Shown here: in pieces, positions 8,738 to 16,994 of the stretch | Numbering within the stretch: position 1 is the stretch's first letter | Layout of the letters: every line of letters begins with the position of its first letter | From: UBA4055 sp036721445 | GTDB taxonomy: Bacteria; UBA4055 | Direction of reading: 5' to 3' | DNA: 47,357 bases | Assembly (NCBI GenBank): GCA_036721445.1 | Contig: DAIMKZ010000005.1 | Location: 1 to 47,357, forward strand | Translations under genes and position numbers: made by a program | Notes under the pieces: model-generated | The model's database searches: none | Told to the model about the DNA's origin: nothing | The model's input: the letters and a program-made list of their open reading frames with translations, nothing else

Positions 8738-10504
8738 ATGAACACGAAGATAAAGGAAAAAATACTAAAAGGAATGGCTGCTTCCCCGGGTATAGCGATC
8801 GGAACGCCTTTTCACTATGTTCATGAAACTCTCAATATCTCGCGTGAATCTGTTGTCGATCATGAAATAGAATCTGAAATCGTTAAATACAGAGCTTCTT
8901 TGGAATCTGTCAGACAGCAGTTAGCTGAAGACAGGAAGAATGCCATGAAAAGAGGCGGTAGTGATGCCGCTAAGATATTTGATTCACATCTTATGATCGT
9001 AAACGATCAGGTACTTACGGATGAGGTTATATATTTCATCTCGGCCCATAACGTAAAATCTTCGTACGCGGTCTCGAAAGTAATGAAAGACTATCAGGCT
9101 GCTTTCGAAAAGATCAAGAACCAGTATTTCTCTCAGAGAGCTTTCGATATAGAAGATGTATGCAGAAGGATCGTAAAAGACCTGATCTCCGATGAAAAAC
9201 AGAAAGGCCGTTCCGGTGTTATAAAAGGAAGACAGATAGTGATCTCCGATAATATTTTTCCGTCAGATACTCTAAATTTCAATAAAGACCATCTTCTCGG
9301 GATAATTACTGAATTCGGAGGTATAACCAGTCACGCTGCAATACTTTCCAGAGCTCTGGAGGTTCCCGCGATAGTCGGAGTCAAGTCCGTTTCAAAATGG
9401 ATCAAGAACGCAACACTGATCATTTTGGACGGTTATGCTGGAAAGGTCATACTTAATCCTAAACCTTCAACATTTGAAAAATACAAAAAAAGACAGCACG
9501 AGGACGAAAAACAGCTGAGAGATGATCTGAAATACTCTTCGCTGCCCTCGGTCACTGAGGACGGTCAGAATATAAGTATAATGAGTAATATACAGTCATC
9601 CTCGGAAGCCGACAACGCCATCAGATGGAACAGTGACGGTGTAGGCCTTTTCAGGACCGAATTTCTTTTCAAAAGCAGCAATACTATCCTTTCGGAGGAT
9701 GAGCAGTTCAAAGTTTATGACGAAGTCGCAGAAAAACTTTACCCCAGGCATGTAGTTATACGAATTCTTGATATCGGCGGAGACAAGCTTGACGATAAGA
9801 TCGCGGTAAAAGAAGACAATCCGTTCCTTGGCCAGAGAGGCATGAGACTGCTGTTCACTCATACCCGCATACTCAGATCACACCTCAGAGCAATAGTCAG
9901 GGCTTCCTCAAGAAAGAATGTAAGCATCATCATTCCCTTCGTAGCTAATCTTACCGAGATCAAGAAAACGCTCAATCTTATAAAAAAGATCCGAAAAGAG
10001 CTTAATGATGAAGGTCATATAATAGACAACGAAATTAAAACCGGAGTAATGATAGAAATTCCTTCCGCGGCTCTGACAGCAGACTCGATCGCAAAGTATG
10101 TGGATTTTTTCAGTATCGGAACAAATGACCTTACACAGTATGTTCTTGCGGCTGACAGAGGTAATGAAAGAGTAAGTAATATATACGATTCATTTCATCC
10201 GGCAGTGATCAGGCTTATAGATATGTCCGTAAAAGCGGCAAAGAAAAAAAAGATAGGAATAGGCATATGCGGTCAGATGGGAGGTTATCCAATGGCGATA
10301 CCGCTTCTCCTCGGTCTCGGTTTACGAGAGCTCAGCGTAACGCCTTTTCTTGTACCTTCAGTAAAAAAAATAATCCGCAGACTAAATACCGCGGAATGCA
10401 GAGAGATCGCAAAAAAATGCCTCAAATCACCAACGTCAAGATCGGTATCCGTTATTCTTTCTGATTATTTTGAAAAAAAGATAGGCAATAATCCCCTTCA
10501 ATAA
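8738..10504 (+). CDS. ptsI: PTS Enzyme I (phosphoenolpyruvate-protein phosphotransferase)
   Basis: The 588-residue protein transfers phosphate from PEP to HPr. The N-terminal HPr-binding/phosphohistidine part contains GGITSHAAILSRALEVPAIVG with active-site His199. The C-terminal PEP-binding barrel contains GVGLFRTEFLF, the NDLTQYVLAADRGNE substrate motif, and Cys511 in GICGQMGG, equivalent to the catalytic cysteine of E. coli EI. Length is full. It is the last gene of the gyrA operon and is followed at once by an intrinsic terminator. Confidence 0.97.
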   Translation: MNTKIKEKILKGMAASPGIAIGTPFHYVHETLNISRESVVDHEIESEIVKYRASLESVRQQLAEDRKNAMKRGGSDAAKIFDSHLMIVNDQVLTDEVIYFISAHNVKSSYAVSKVMKDYQAAFEKIKNQYFSQRAFDIEDVCRRIVKDLISDEKQKGRSGVIKGRQIVISDNIFPSDTLNFNKDHLLGIITEFGGITSHAAILSRALEVPAIVGVKSVSKWIKNATLIILDGYAGKVILNPKPSTFEKYKKRQHEDEKQLRDDLKYSSLPSVTEDGQNISIMSNIQSSSEADNAIRWNSDGVGLFRTEFLFKSSNTILSEDEQFKVYDEVAEKLYPRHVVIRILDIGGDKLDDKIAVKEDNPFLGQRGMRLLFTHTRILRSHLRAIVRASSRKNVSIIIPFVANLTEIKKTLNLIKKIRKELNDEGHIIDNEIKTGVMIEIPSAALTADSIAKYVDFFSIGTNDLTQYVLAADRGNERVSNIYDSFHPAVIRLIDMSVKAAKKKKIGIGICGQMGGYPMAIPLLLGLGLRELSVTPFLVPSVKKIIRRLNTAECREIAKKCLKSPTSRSVSVILSDYFEKKIGNNPLQ

Positions 10505-10510
10505 AAAAAA

Positions 10511-10528
10511 GAGCGGTAATAACCGCTC
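10511..10528. terminator. Bidirectional intrinsic terminator between ptsI and lpdA
   Basis: A 7-bp stem (GAGCGGT/ACCGCTC) with an AATA loop is flanked by A-run and T-run, so it can end both the plus-strand ptsI transcript and the minus-strand lpdA transcript. Confidence 0.85.
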
Positions 10529-10533
10529 TTTTT

Positions 10534-11907
10534 TTATACGCTGTGAATAGACATCTTGAAAATTCCTTCCGCAGCCTCAAGCACACACTCGCTTAGAGTC
10601 GGATGGGCGTGTACCGTACGAGTTAGTGAATGAAGCGGCAGACCGTTCTGCTTTATAAGCGCTATCTCATGTATAAGATCTGAAGCGTGAGGCCCGACTA
10701 TATGAGCGCCGAGTACCTTTTCCCCCTTTCCGTCAGTTAATATCTTGACGAATCCTTCTGTCTCTCCAAGACCTTTCGCCTTTCCGTTGGCCGCAAAAGA
10801 AAATCTGCTGACTTTATATTCTGTCCCTTTCGCCTTTAGGTCCTGCTCTCTTTCACCCAGTGAGGCTATCTCGGGTGATGTAAATATTGCTGACGGTACT
10901 GAGGAATAATCCACAGGGCATGACATGCCGGCTATGTGCGACACTGCGGCTATACCCTGAGCCGCTGCGTTATGAGCAAGCATCAGTTTACCCGTTATAT
11001 CTCCTATCGCATAGACGTTCGGAAGGTTCGTCTGCATCGTATCGCTGACAGAAACATACTTCCCGTTCTCAAGTTCGATACCGATATCATCGATACCATT
11101 CCCCTTTATATTCAAAGATCTCCCGCCTGCCGAAAGAACTTTTGTAAAAGTGTCTTCGGTGCCGTCGCTGAAATTCACTGTTACTTTGTTTTCTCCCGCG
11201 ACAGTAACCTTTTCGACCCTTGTCTTGAGTTTGAGTTCGATCTCTTTTTTTCTGAACGATGTCTGAACAGCCCTTGACACCTGATTATCCTCTGTCGGAA
11301 GAAGCATATCAAGCATTTCCACGATAGTAATTTTTGACCCGAGTTCTGAAAATATGCCTGCGAATTCACATCCCACAACTCCGCCACCGATGATCAGCAT
11401 TTTTTCCGGTATTTCTTCAAGAGACAGTGCATCATTACTGGTTATAACGTTCATGTGGTCTATGTTGAAACACGGAAGTTCCAGAGGTTCTGAACCTGTC
11501 GCGACAATTAAATTTTCAGCCGTGATCTTTCTTCCTGACTTGGTGGTTATTTCGTTCCTGCCCGTAAGGACACCCGGCTCTCTTATAACCTCTATCTTTC
11601 TGAGCTTGAATAACTTATCCAGACCTTGAACCAGACTGTCAACTATCTGTCTTTTTCTTTCCATGATCATGCGCAGATCAAAACTGACATTTTCAACTCT
11701 GATCCCGAACTCTTCGCTACTTCTGATCTTTGAAAGAATATCAGTGCATGAGAGCAGGGCTTTTGTGGGAATACAACCCCAGTTCAGGCATGTGCCTCCG
11801 AGCTGCGCTTTCTCTATAAGAATTACGCTCATTCCGAGCTGCGCGGCTCTCACGGCAGCTGTGTATCCGCCCGGTCCGCCTCCAAGTATTGCGATCTTAT
11901 AATCCAT
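10534..11907 (-). CDS. lpdA: Dihydrolipoyl dehydrogenase (E3)
   Basis: This FAD flavoenzyme reoxidises lipoyl groups of 2-oxoacid dehydrogenases or the glycine cleavage system. At 457 residues it is normal length. It has the N-terminal FAD motif GGGPGGYTAA, the redox-active pair Cys40/Cys45 in GGTCLNWGCIPTK, the NAD motif IIGGGVVGCEFAG, the second FAD motif YAIGDITG and the C-terminal catalytic HAHPTLSE. It stands alone with no E1/E2 or gcv genes beside it. Its Shine-Dalgarno (GGAG) lies just after the T-run of the upstream ompA-gene terminator, so expression may depend on read-through. Confidence 0.95.
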   Translation of the reverse strand: MDYKIAILGGGPGGYTAAVRAAQLGMSVILIEKAQLGGTCLNWGCIPTKALLSCTDILSKIRSSEEFGIRVENVSFDLRMIMERKRQIVDSLVQGLDKLFKLRKIEVIREPGVLTGRNEITTKSGRKITAENLIVATGSEPLELPCFNIDHMNVITSNDALSLEEIPEKMLIIGGGVVGCEFAGIFSELGSKITIVEMLDMLLPTEDNQVSRAVQTSFRKKEIELKLKTRVEKVTVAGENKVTVNFSDGTEDTFTKVLSAGGRSLNIKGNGIDDIGIELENGKYVSVSDTMQTNLPNVYAIGDITGKLMLAHNAAAQGIAAVSHIAGMSCPVDYSSVPSAIFTSPEIASLGEREQDLKAKGTEYKVSRFSFAANGKAKGLGETEGFVKILTDGKGEKVLGAHIVGPHASDLIHEIALIKQNGLPLHSLTRTVHAHPTLSECVLEAAEGIFKMSIHSV

Positions 11908-11928
11908 ATCGTTTTCTCCAATAAAAAA

Positions 11929-11949
11929 GGCTACGGGATAACCGTAGCC
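11929..11949 (-). terminator. Intrinsic terminator after the OmpA-family gene
   Basis: An 8-bp stem (GGCTACGG/CCGTAGCC) with a 5-base loop is followed on the minus strand by a T-run. It sits in the 64-base gap between the OmpA gene and lpdA, about 22 bases before the lpdA start. Confidence 0.8.
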
Positions 11950-11971
11950 TTTTCTTTATGTCATCCGTTCA

Positions 11972-13411
11972 TTATTTAACTCTGAACTCTATTCTTCTGT
12001 TCTTAGCTCTTCCTTCGTTGGTCCTGTTGTCAGCGACCGGTCTCTCTTCACCGAATCCGACAGCAGTGAGCTGATCCTGAGGTATCGCAAGATTATTGAC
12101 CAGATATTTCATAACAGTTTCGGCACGTTTCTGCGACAGGTTCTTGTTATAAGATTCCGAGCCCTGACTGTCTGTATGTCCTTCAATCTGGATATGTATT
12201 CCCGGGTTGTCAATAAATATAACAGCTACTTTATCCAGTACAGGGAATGAGCTTTCAACAAGGTCCGCTTTTCCTGATTTGAAGTAAATATTGTCAAGAG
12301 TGATAGTTTCATCTTTTTTCAGTATTATAGCGTCAGGACATCCGTCTTCGTCTTCGAATCCGTTGAATGTTTCAGCCTGATCCGGACACTTGTCATCAGC
12401 ATCAAGTATTCCGTCGCCGTCGTTATCAGGATCCGGGCAACCGTCTTCGTCCTGGAAATTATCTTTATCTTCAGGTTCATCGGGACATTTATCAACATTG
12501 TCATAAACCCCGTCGCCGTCCCTGTCAGGACATCCGCTGTGCTCTGCAGGTCCTGCGAGATTTGGACATTTGTCATCCGCATCAAGAACTCCGTCCTGAT
12601 CGTTGTCAGTATCCGGGCATCCGTCTTCGTCTTCGAACCCGTCTTTATCTTCGGCATCGTTAGGACATTTGTCGTTTATATCTTTTATGCCGTCGCCGTC
12701 GTTGTCCTCATCCGGACATCCGTCTTCGTCTTCGAATCCGTCTTTATCTTCAGGGACATCGGGACACTTGTCCACTTTATTTGCGATCCCGTCCTTATCT
12801 CTGTCTGAACTTTCACCCATGAGTGAGAAGGTCAGGCCTGCGTCAAAAGAAAGGTTATTGTGAAGGTTCTTTCCCGGATCATCAAAATTGTCGAGCTCGT
12901 CGATCGCTATAAGATGTCTTACATCAACTCTGAAGGCCACCCACTCTTTCAGGAAATATTTCAAACCCAATCCGTAGTTGAACAGCGGGTCGATGTCACT
13001 GTCAAATCTAAGCGGGTCGATATTGTAAGCTCCTCCTCCTGCAGCAGCATAAGGTACTACTTTTTCCTGCGGCAGGATATGAAAGATCGCATCAAGATGG
13101 AAAAAATAAAAATCCGCATTAGTGTTGTCTTCCAGAGTCCAGCCGTATGGAGTCGGATAATCTCCGCTCGTATCAGTGTTAACATATCCGCCAGTAACCT
13201 CAACACCCCATCTTTCGGTAATGTTGTAGCCGAGCCTCAAACCCATGCTCATCCCGTGATCGAGATCTATATACATATTTTTCTCAAAGAAATAAGCTCC
13301 CAGAAAGGGGCTTACATCTACAGAACGGCTTTTGATCTCCGAGTTTGCGGATGCGAAAAATACCATGATGAGCAGTATACACATCCTGAGCAAATTTCCT
13401 CTAATTCCCAT
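11972..13411 (-). CDS. OmpA-family outer-membrane protein with thrombospondin type 3 repeats
   Basis: This 479-residue envelope protein has a signal peptide (about 1-24, ending near ASANS). An eight-strand OmpA-type N-terminal barrel follows (about 30-200; SPFLGAYFFEKNMY, GLRLGYNITERWGVEVTGGY). Then come five calcium-binding thrombospondin type 3 repeats (about 200-360, DxDxDG and DKCPD units). The C-terminal OmpA peptidoglycan-binding domain has IYFKSGKADL, IEGHTDSQGS, LSQKRAETV and GRAKNRRIEF. It tethers the outer membrane to the wall. A strong GGAGG precedes the ATG. It is monocistronic, with its own promoter and terminator. The OprF/OmpA group is the nearest relative. Confidence 0.93.
   Translation of the reverse strand: MGIRGNLLRMCILLIMVFFASANSEIKSRSVDVSPFLGAYFFEKNMYIDLDHGMSMGLRLGYNITERWGVEVTGGYVNTDTSGDYPTPYGWTLEDNTNADFYFFHLDAIFHILPQEKVVPYAAAGGGAYNIDPLRFDSDIDPLFNYGLGLKYFLKEWVAFRVDVRHLIAIDELDNFDDPGKNLHNNLSFDAGLTFSLMGESSDRDKDGIANKVDKCPDVPEDKDGFEDEDGCPDEDNDGDGIKDINDKCPNDAEDKDGFEDEDGCPDTDNDQDGVLDADDKCPNLAGPAEHSGCPDRDGDGVYDNVDKCPDEPEDKDNFQDEDGCPDPDNDGDGILDADDKCPDQAETFNGFEDEDGCPDAIILKKDETITLDNIYFKSGKADLVESSFPVLDKVAVIFIDNPGIHIQIEGHTDSQGSESYNKNLSQKRAETVMKYLVNNLAIPQDQLTAVGFGEERPVADNRTNEGRAKNRRIEFRVK
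12331..12808 (-). repeat. Tandem coding repeats for the thrombospondin type 3 region
   Basis: Five imperfect units encode alternating D-rich loops and KCPD/KCPN motifs. The DNA for the FEDEDGCPD element recurs nearly unchanged four times, with a related FQDEDGCPD copy. The repeated acidic/Ca-binding coding pattern also creates artificial Ser/Pro-rich open frames on the opposite strand. Confidence 0.8.
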
Positions 13412-13519
13412 TTAATCCTCCATAATTCATATTAGTATTTTCTTGTTTTTCAACACCAACCCGAAGCAGAAACAAGCCTCTCATGCCTGCTAAAGCTCCG
13501 TTCCCCGAATAACAGTTTA

Positions 13520-13548
13520 AATATATGCACTATTTTTAAAATGAACAA
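13520..13548 (-). promoter_or_regulatory. Promoter of the OmpA-family gene
   Basis: On the minus strand TTGTTC (13543-13548), a 17-base spacer and TATATT (13520-13525) match the pattern repeated across the window. The predicted leader is about 100 bases. Confidence 0.55.
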
Positions 13549-13572
13549 GACTTTTTTTAATTTTATTTTGCT

Positions 13573-14046
13573 TCATACACAATGACTTAAATTTACCTGT
13601 CTGTAAGCTTCGTACATTATTACCGCCGCCGAATTGCAGAGATTAAGGGACCTTATTTCTCCCGGCATGGGTATAAAAAGTCCTTTGTGCTTGTGAACGG
13701 TGTGAAATACATCGGGAAGTCCTCCGGATTCTTTTCCGAAGAATATGAAATCGCCTTTTTTAAAGTTTACCTTAAAATATGGCTTTTCCGCTTTTGTGGA
13801 TGAATAATAAAAATCTCCCGACAAGCCTGTTCTGAAAAATTCCTCAAGGGAACCGTAAATCCTGTGATCCAGTTTATCCCAGTAATCAAGCCCTGCCCTC
13901 CTGAGCATCCTGTCGGTAAGTTTAAAACCCAGAGGTTCAATAAGGTGAAGCCGGCAGTTCAGACCCACGCAAAGCCTTCCGATGTTTCCTGTATTGTACG
14001 GTATCTCTGGCTCATAAAGAACAATATTTAAAAAGGGTACTTTCAT
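13573..14046 (-). CDS. trmL: TrmL, tRNA (cytidine/uridine-34) 2'-O-methyltransferase
   Basis: This SPOUT-class methyltransferase of 157 residues modifies the wobble base of tRNA-Leu isoacceptors. Motifs are YEPEIPYNTGNIGR at the N-terminus, the RAGLDYWDKL block in the middle, and the C-terminal knot that binds S-adenosylmethionine: FGKESGGLP, IPMPGEIRSLNLCNSAAV. Length matches TrmL (about 155-160), which lacks the extra domains of other SpoU proteins. It follows rpmA by about 50 bases, with a terminator between them, so some read-through from the ribosomal operon is likely. Confidence 0.93.
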   Translation of the reverse strand: MKVPFLNIVLYEPEIPYNTGNIGRLCVGLNCRLHLIEPLGFKLTDRMLRRAGLDYWDKLDHRIYGSLEEFFRTGLSGDFYYSSTKAEKPYFKVNFKKGDFIFFGKESGGLPDVFHTVHKHKGLFIPMPGEIRSLNLCNSAAVIMYEAYRQVNLSHCV

Positions 14047-14076
14047 GATCAGACATAAATATAATGTAAAAAAAAA

Positions 14077-14094
14077 GTCTTACTTTCGTAAGAC
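14077..14094 (-). terminator. Intrinsic terminator after rpmA
   Basis: A 7-bp stem (GTCTTAC/GTAAGAC) with a four-base loop is followed on the minus strand by nine T residues. It lies directly behind the rpmA stop and before trmL. Confidence 0.82.
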
Positions 14095-14095
14095 C

Positions 14096-14359
14096 TTAAT
14101 CTGTTTCGACCGTATCAACGGCCACAAACTTTCTTCCCCTGGCTTTTGTCACGAATCTGACTTTGCCTGCTTCCAGCGCGAACAGAGTGTGATCCTTTCC
14201 GATACCTACATTAAGACCCGGATGGAATTTTGTGCCTCTCTGCCTGACGATGATTGAACCTGCCTGAGCCAGCTGACCGCCGAACAGTTTCACTCCCAGT
14301 CTCTGGGCATTACTGTCACGACCGTTTCTTGAACTGCCTACACCTTTCTTGTGAGCCAT
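14096..14359 (-). CDS. rpmA: 50S ribosomal protein L27
   Basis: The 87-residue protein begins MAHKKGVGSSRNGRDSNAQR, the invariant L27 N-terminus that reaches the peptidyl-transferase centre, and continues with LGVKLFGGQ and GSIIVRQRG. No Firmicutes-type N-terminal extension to be cleaved is present. It lies 19 bases behind rplU in the usual rplU-rpmA pair; the ysxB-type protease gene found between them in some bacteria is absent. Confidence 0.98.
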   Translation of the reverse strand: MAHKKGVGSSRNGRDSNAQRLGVKLFGGQLAQAGSIIVRQRGTKFHPGLNVGIGKDHTLFALEAGKVRFVTKARGRKFVAVDTVETD

Positions 14360-14378
14360 GATGACCTCTTTATTTCAA

Positions 14379-14693
14379 TTAATTATTTATTATCTCTCTC
14401 ACCTTTACTACAGAAAGATACTGCCTGTGACCTCTTTTGACTTCGTAACGCTTTCTTCTTTTCTTTTTGAACACTATGACCTTTTTGTCCTTTCTGTTCT
14501 CCAATACTTCAAAAATAACTGACGCCCCTTTTACAAGAGGTGTTCCGAAAGTCATATTCTCGCCTTCTCCCAATGCAAGAACCCTGCTTACTGTAACGCT
14601 CTCGCCTTTTTCGGCATTGAGCCTGTCAACTTTGATGATCTCGTCTTTTTTGACGATCTGCTGCTTGCCGGATATTTCAATTACTGCGTACAT
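14379..14693 (-). CDS. rplU: 50S ribosomal protein L21
   Basis: The 104-residue protein starts MYAVIEISGKQQIVKKDEI, the family N-terminus, and contains KKVIVFKKKRRKRYEVKRGH in the C-terminal half. The open frame runs on upstream to 14774, but the ATG at 14693 is chosen. It has the conserved start, a GGAG site just before it, and the predicted transcription start (about 14724) lies downstream of the longer start. Confidence 0.97.
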   Translation of the reverse strand: MYAVIEISGKQQIVKKDEIIKVDRLNAEKGESVTVSRVLALGEGENMTFGTPLVKGASVIFEVLENRKDKKVIVFKKKRRKRYEVKRGHRQYLSVVKVREIINN

Positions 14694-14730
14694 TAACCTG
14701 CTCCGTTGTGTGTTAATTTTCGAACTTGCA

Positions 14731-14759
14731 AATATAACAGAAAGTAATTGCCTTGTCAA
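14731..14759 (-). promoter_or_regulatory. Promoter of rplU-rpmA
   Basis: On the minus strand TTGACA (14754-14759), a 17-base spacer and TATATT (14731-14736) form a near-consensus sigma70 promoter. It leaves a leader of about 30 bases before the L21 ATG. Confidence 0.72.
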
Positions 14760-14805
14760 GAAATAATTTCTCAAATTTTTCGGGAAATAAATAAGAATAA
14801 TTCAG

Positions 14806-14834
14806 TTGACAATTATACCTCATAGATTTATATT
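14806..14834 (+). promoter_or_regulatory. Promoter of secD-secF
   Basis: TTGACA (14806-14811), a 17-base spacer and TATATT (14829-14834). The hexamers and spacing are the same as in the divergent rplU promoter 46 bases away. The predicted leader is about 87 bases and holds GGGAGG at 14911-14916. Confidence 0.7.
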
Positions 14835-14927
14835 TACCGTTCCGGTGAAGATACCCTTTATACGCTCGCCGGATTATATAACAATGGAATAAAGGAATTT
14901 CTTATTTTAAGGGAGGTTTGATTCTTT

Positions 14928-16964
14928 ATGAAAGAACGAAACAACATGATCAGGTGGATTATTTTTGCGGCATTACTGTCGTGGGCGGTCTATGCTCTGA
15001 TACCCACATACCGGACTTATTTTTCTTCGGAAAAAGCAGTAGTTGAAAAAATCAAGACCAAGAACGATCTTATCAAAGCCGTTGCGAAACAGGACAGAGG
15101 TGAAAAGCTCACTGCAATTGAAAAAAAGCTGGTAAGAGACTATAAAGACAAGCCTGAATATCTGTCACTTGCGGAAGAAGAGATAGACAAACTGAACGAA
15201 TTCGAAAAAGAAAATTTAAAGAGCCTCAGGCTGGGCCTAGACCTTCAGGGCGGTATGCATCTGGTGCTTGAGATCGACTATGAGCAGCTTCTGAAGAACA
15301 AAGCGCTGAAGAAAGACAAACAGCTTGACGATCTACTTGCAGAGATCAAATCTGTGAACGGCAACGATAAAGAAAGCTACTTCAATGACGTCCTGGATGT
15401 TTTCAAGAGCAGGAATGTCCCTCTCAACAGTTATTTCGGAAGGACCGGAGACTCTAACGAAAAGATAATCGACAATCTTGACAGCGCGGCAAGAAAGGGT
15501 ATTGTTACGACTTTGGAAGTTCTTCGGAACAGAATAGACCAGTTCGGTATTGCCGAACCTTCGATACAGCCGAGGGGCAAGCACAGGATTATAGTTGAGC
15601 TCCCCGGAGTCAAAGACGAAGAGAGAGCTACAAACCTTGTAAACCAGGCTGCTTTTCTCGAGTTTAAGATCGTAGCGGATAACGACGTTCTTCAGAAGAA
15701 GATCGACGAGATCGACGCTGTTCTTAAAAATAAACCTCAGGACGAAGATCAGACTGTAATCGAAACTCCCGAAGAAACTAAAGAAGATGCAGCGGCGGCG
15801 GATGTAAAACCCGATAAGCCTGAAAACGATGCCGAGGACGCGACAAAATTATTCTCTGAATCAAATAAAGACTCAGCCTCTGCTGTTTCGGAAACGGATG
15901 CTGATTTTGCTAAAAACTACCCGTTTAAATCACTTCTCACAGGGGGAAGGTCAGGAAACATTCTCGTAAACGAGAAGAACAGACTTAAAGTTACCGAGAT
16001 GCTGAAGAACGACAATGTCAGGAATATTTTAGGAAATCACGAATTCGTGTGGAAAAATAAACCAGAGGTCTATAACGACGAGCAGTTCTGGGAAATAATG
16101 CTGGTTGAGAAAAAGGCCGTACTTGACGGAACTTCAATTATAGAGGCGAACGCGTCTCTGGCAGGTGAGTCATCTGCTGCAGGAGGATGGGAAGTACCTT
16201 TTGAACTGGACAGGGATGGCGGAAGGACTTTTTCTGAAGTTACCGGTAAAAATATCGGAAAAAGGCTCGCTATAATACTCGACAACAAGCTTTACATGGC
16301 GCCGAACATACAGGTGAGGATACCTAACGGCCGAGGAGTGATAACTCTGGGCGGCGGTACCGCAGAAGAGGCAAGAGATCTTGCGATCGTTCTTAAGGCC
16401 GGTGCTCTTGAAGCTCCCCTTGAGATCATGGAAAAAAGGGTCATAGGACCTTCACTCGGAGGAGACTCGATCAGAAGCGGTGTTATTTCTGCGATTCTGG
16501 GATTCGGTCTTGTTGTAATATTTATGATATTCTGGTATAAACTGAGCGGGCTTTTTGCAGTGATCGCCCTGCTTCTGAATTTCATTTTCACTCTGGCGAC
16601 GCTCGGAATGTTCAAAGGCACTCTGACTTTACCGGGTATCGCAGGACTTGTGCTTACGATGGGTATGGCTGTTGATGCGAACATCATCATTTTCGAGAGA
16701 ATCAAAGAAGAGATGAAAGAAAAGAATACCATGATGAACGCGATAAATGCGGGATACGAAAGAGCTTTTACCACGATCTTCGACTCTAACCTGACAACTT
16801 TTATAGCCGGGATAACTCTCTATCAGTTCGGGACAGGTGCGGTAAAAGGGTTTGCTCTGACGCTTATGATCGGTATTTTATGGAGTATGTACACAGCCGT
16901 TGTCGTAACCAGACTTCTTTCCGATCTTTATGTCAATAAGGACACAAAGAAATTAAGCATATAA
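14928..16964 (+). CDS. secD: SecD, protein translocase subunit
   Basis: This inner-membrane protein of 678 residues uses the proton gradient with SecF to pull preproteins through SecYEG. Membrane helix 1 is at about 7-25. Conserved SecD motifs are LRLGLDLQGGMHLVLEID and GIAEPSIQPRGKHRIIVELPG. The C-terminal RND-like block of five helices contains AVDANIIIFERIKEEM. It is longer than E. coli SecD (615 residues), mainly because of an acidic low-complexity segment at about residues 268-325 inside the periplasmic part. An in-frame ATG at 14946 is a possible alternative start; the first was kept for its GGGAGG at 11 bases. The secF gene follows by 30 bases. Confidence 0.96.
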   Translation: MKERNNMIRWIIFAALLSWAVYALIPTYRTYFSSEKAVVEKIKTKNDLIKAVAKQDRGEKLTAIEKKLVRDYKDKPEYLSLAEEEIDKLNEFEKENLKSLRLGLDLQGGMHLVLEIDYEQLLKNKALKKDKQLDDLLAEIKSVNGNDKESYFNDVLDVFKSRNVPLNSYFGRTGDSNEKIIDNLDSAARKGIVTTLEVLRNRIDQFGIAEPSIQPRGKHRIIVELPGVKDEERATNLVNQAAFLEFKIVADNDVLQKKIDEIDAVLKNKPQDEDQTVIETPEETKEDAAAADVKPDKPENDAEDATKLFSESNKDSASAVSETDADFAKNYPFKSLLTGGRSGNILVNEKNRLKVTEMLKNDNVRNILGNHEFVWKNKPEVYNDEQFWEIMLVEKKAVLDGTSIIEANASLAGESSAAGGWEVPFELDRDGGRTFSEVTGKNIGKRLAIILDNKLYMAPNIQVRIPNGRGVITLGGGTAEEARDLAIVLKAGALEAPLEIMEKRVIGPSLGGDSIRSGVISAILGFGLVVIFMIFWYKLSGLFAVIALLLNFIFTLATLGMFKGTLTLPGIAGLVLTMGMAVDANIIIFERIKEEMKEKNTMMNAINAGYERAFTTIFDSNLTTFIAGITLYQFGTGAVKGFALTLMIGILWSMYTAVVVTRLLSDLYVNKDTKKLSI

Positions 16965-16994
16965 TATTTAAAGGAAATCTGTAAGGGAGCATAA

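Noticed and set aside
12331..12808. Repeats that could suggest a CRISPR array
   Set aside because: The repeats are in frame, of uneven length, and encode calcium-binding protein repeats; no cas genes are present.
12367..12863. Several long open frames opposite the OmpA gene, some Ser/Pro-rich
   Set aside because: They are mirror images of the thrombospondin repeats (Asp/Glu-rich codons read backwards) with no ribosome site and no domain.
14694..14774. Longer start of the L21 gene
   Set aside because: The extra 27 residues do not belong to L21, and the predicted promoter overlaps them.
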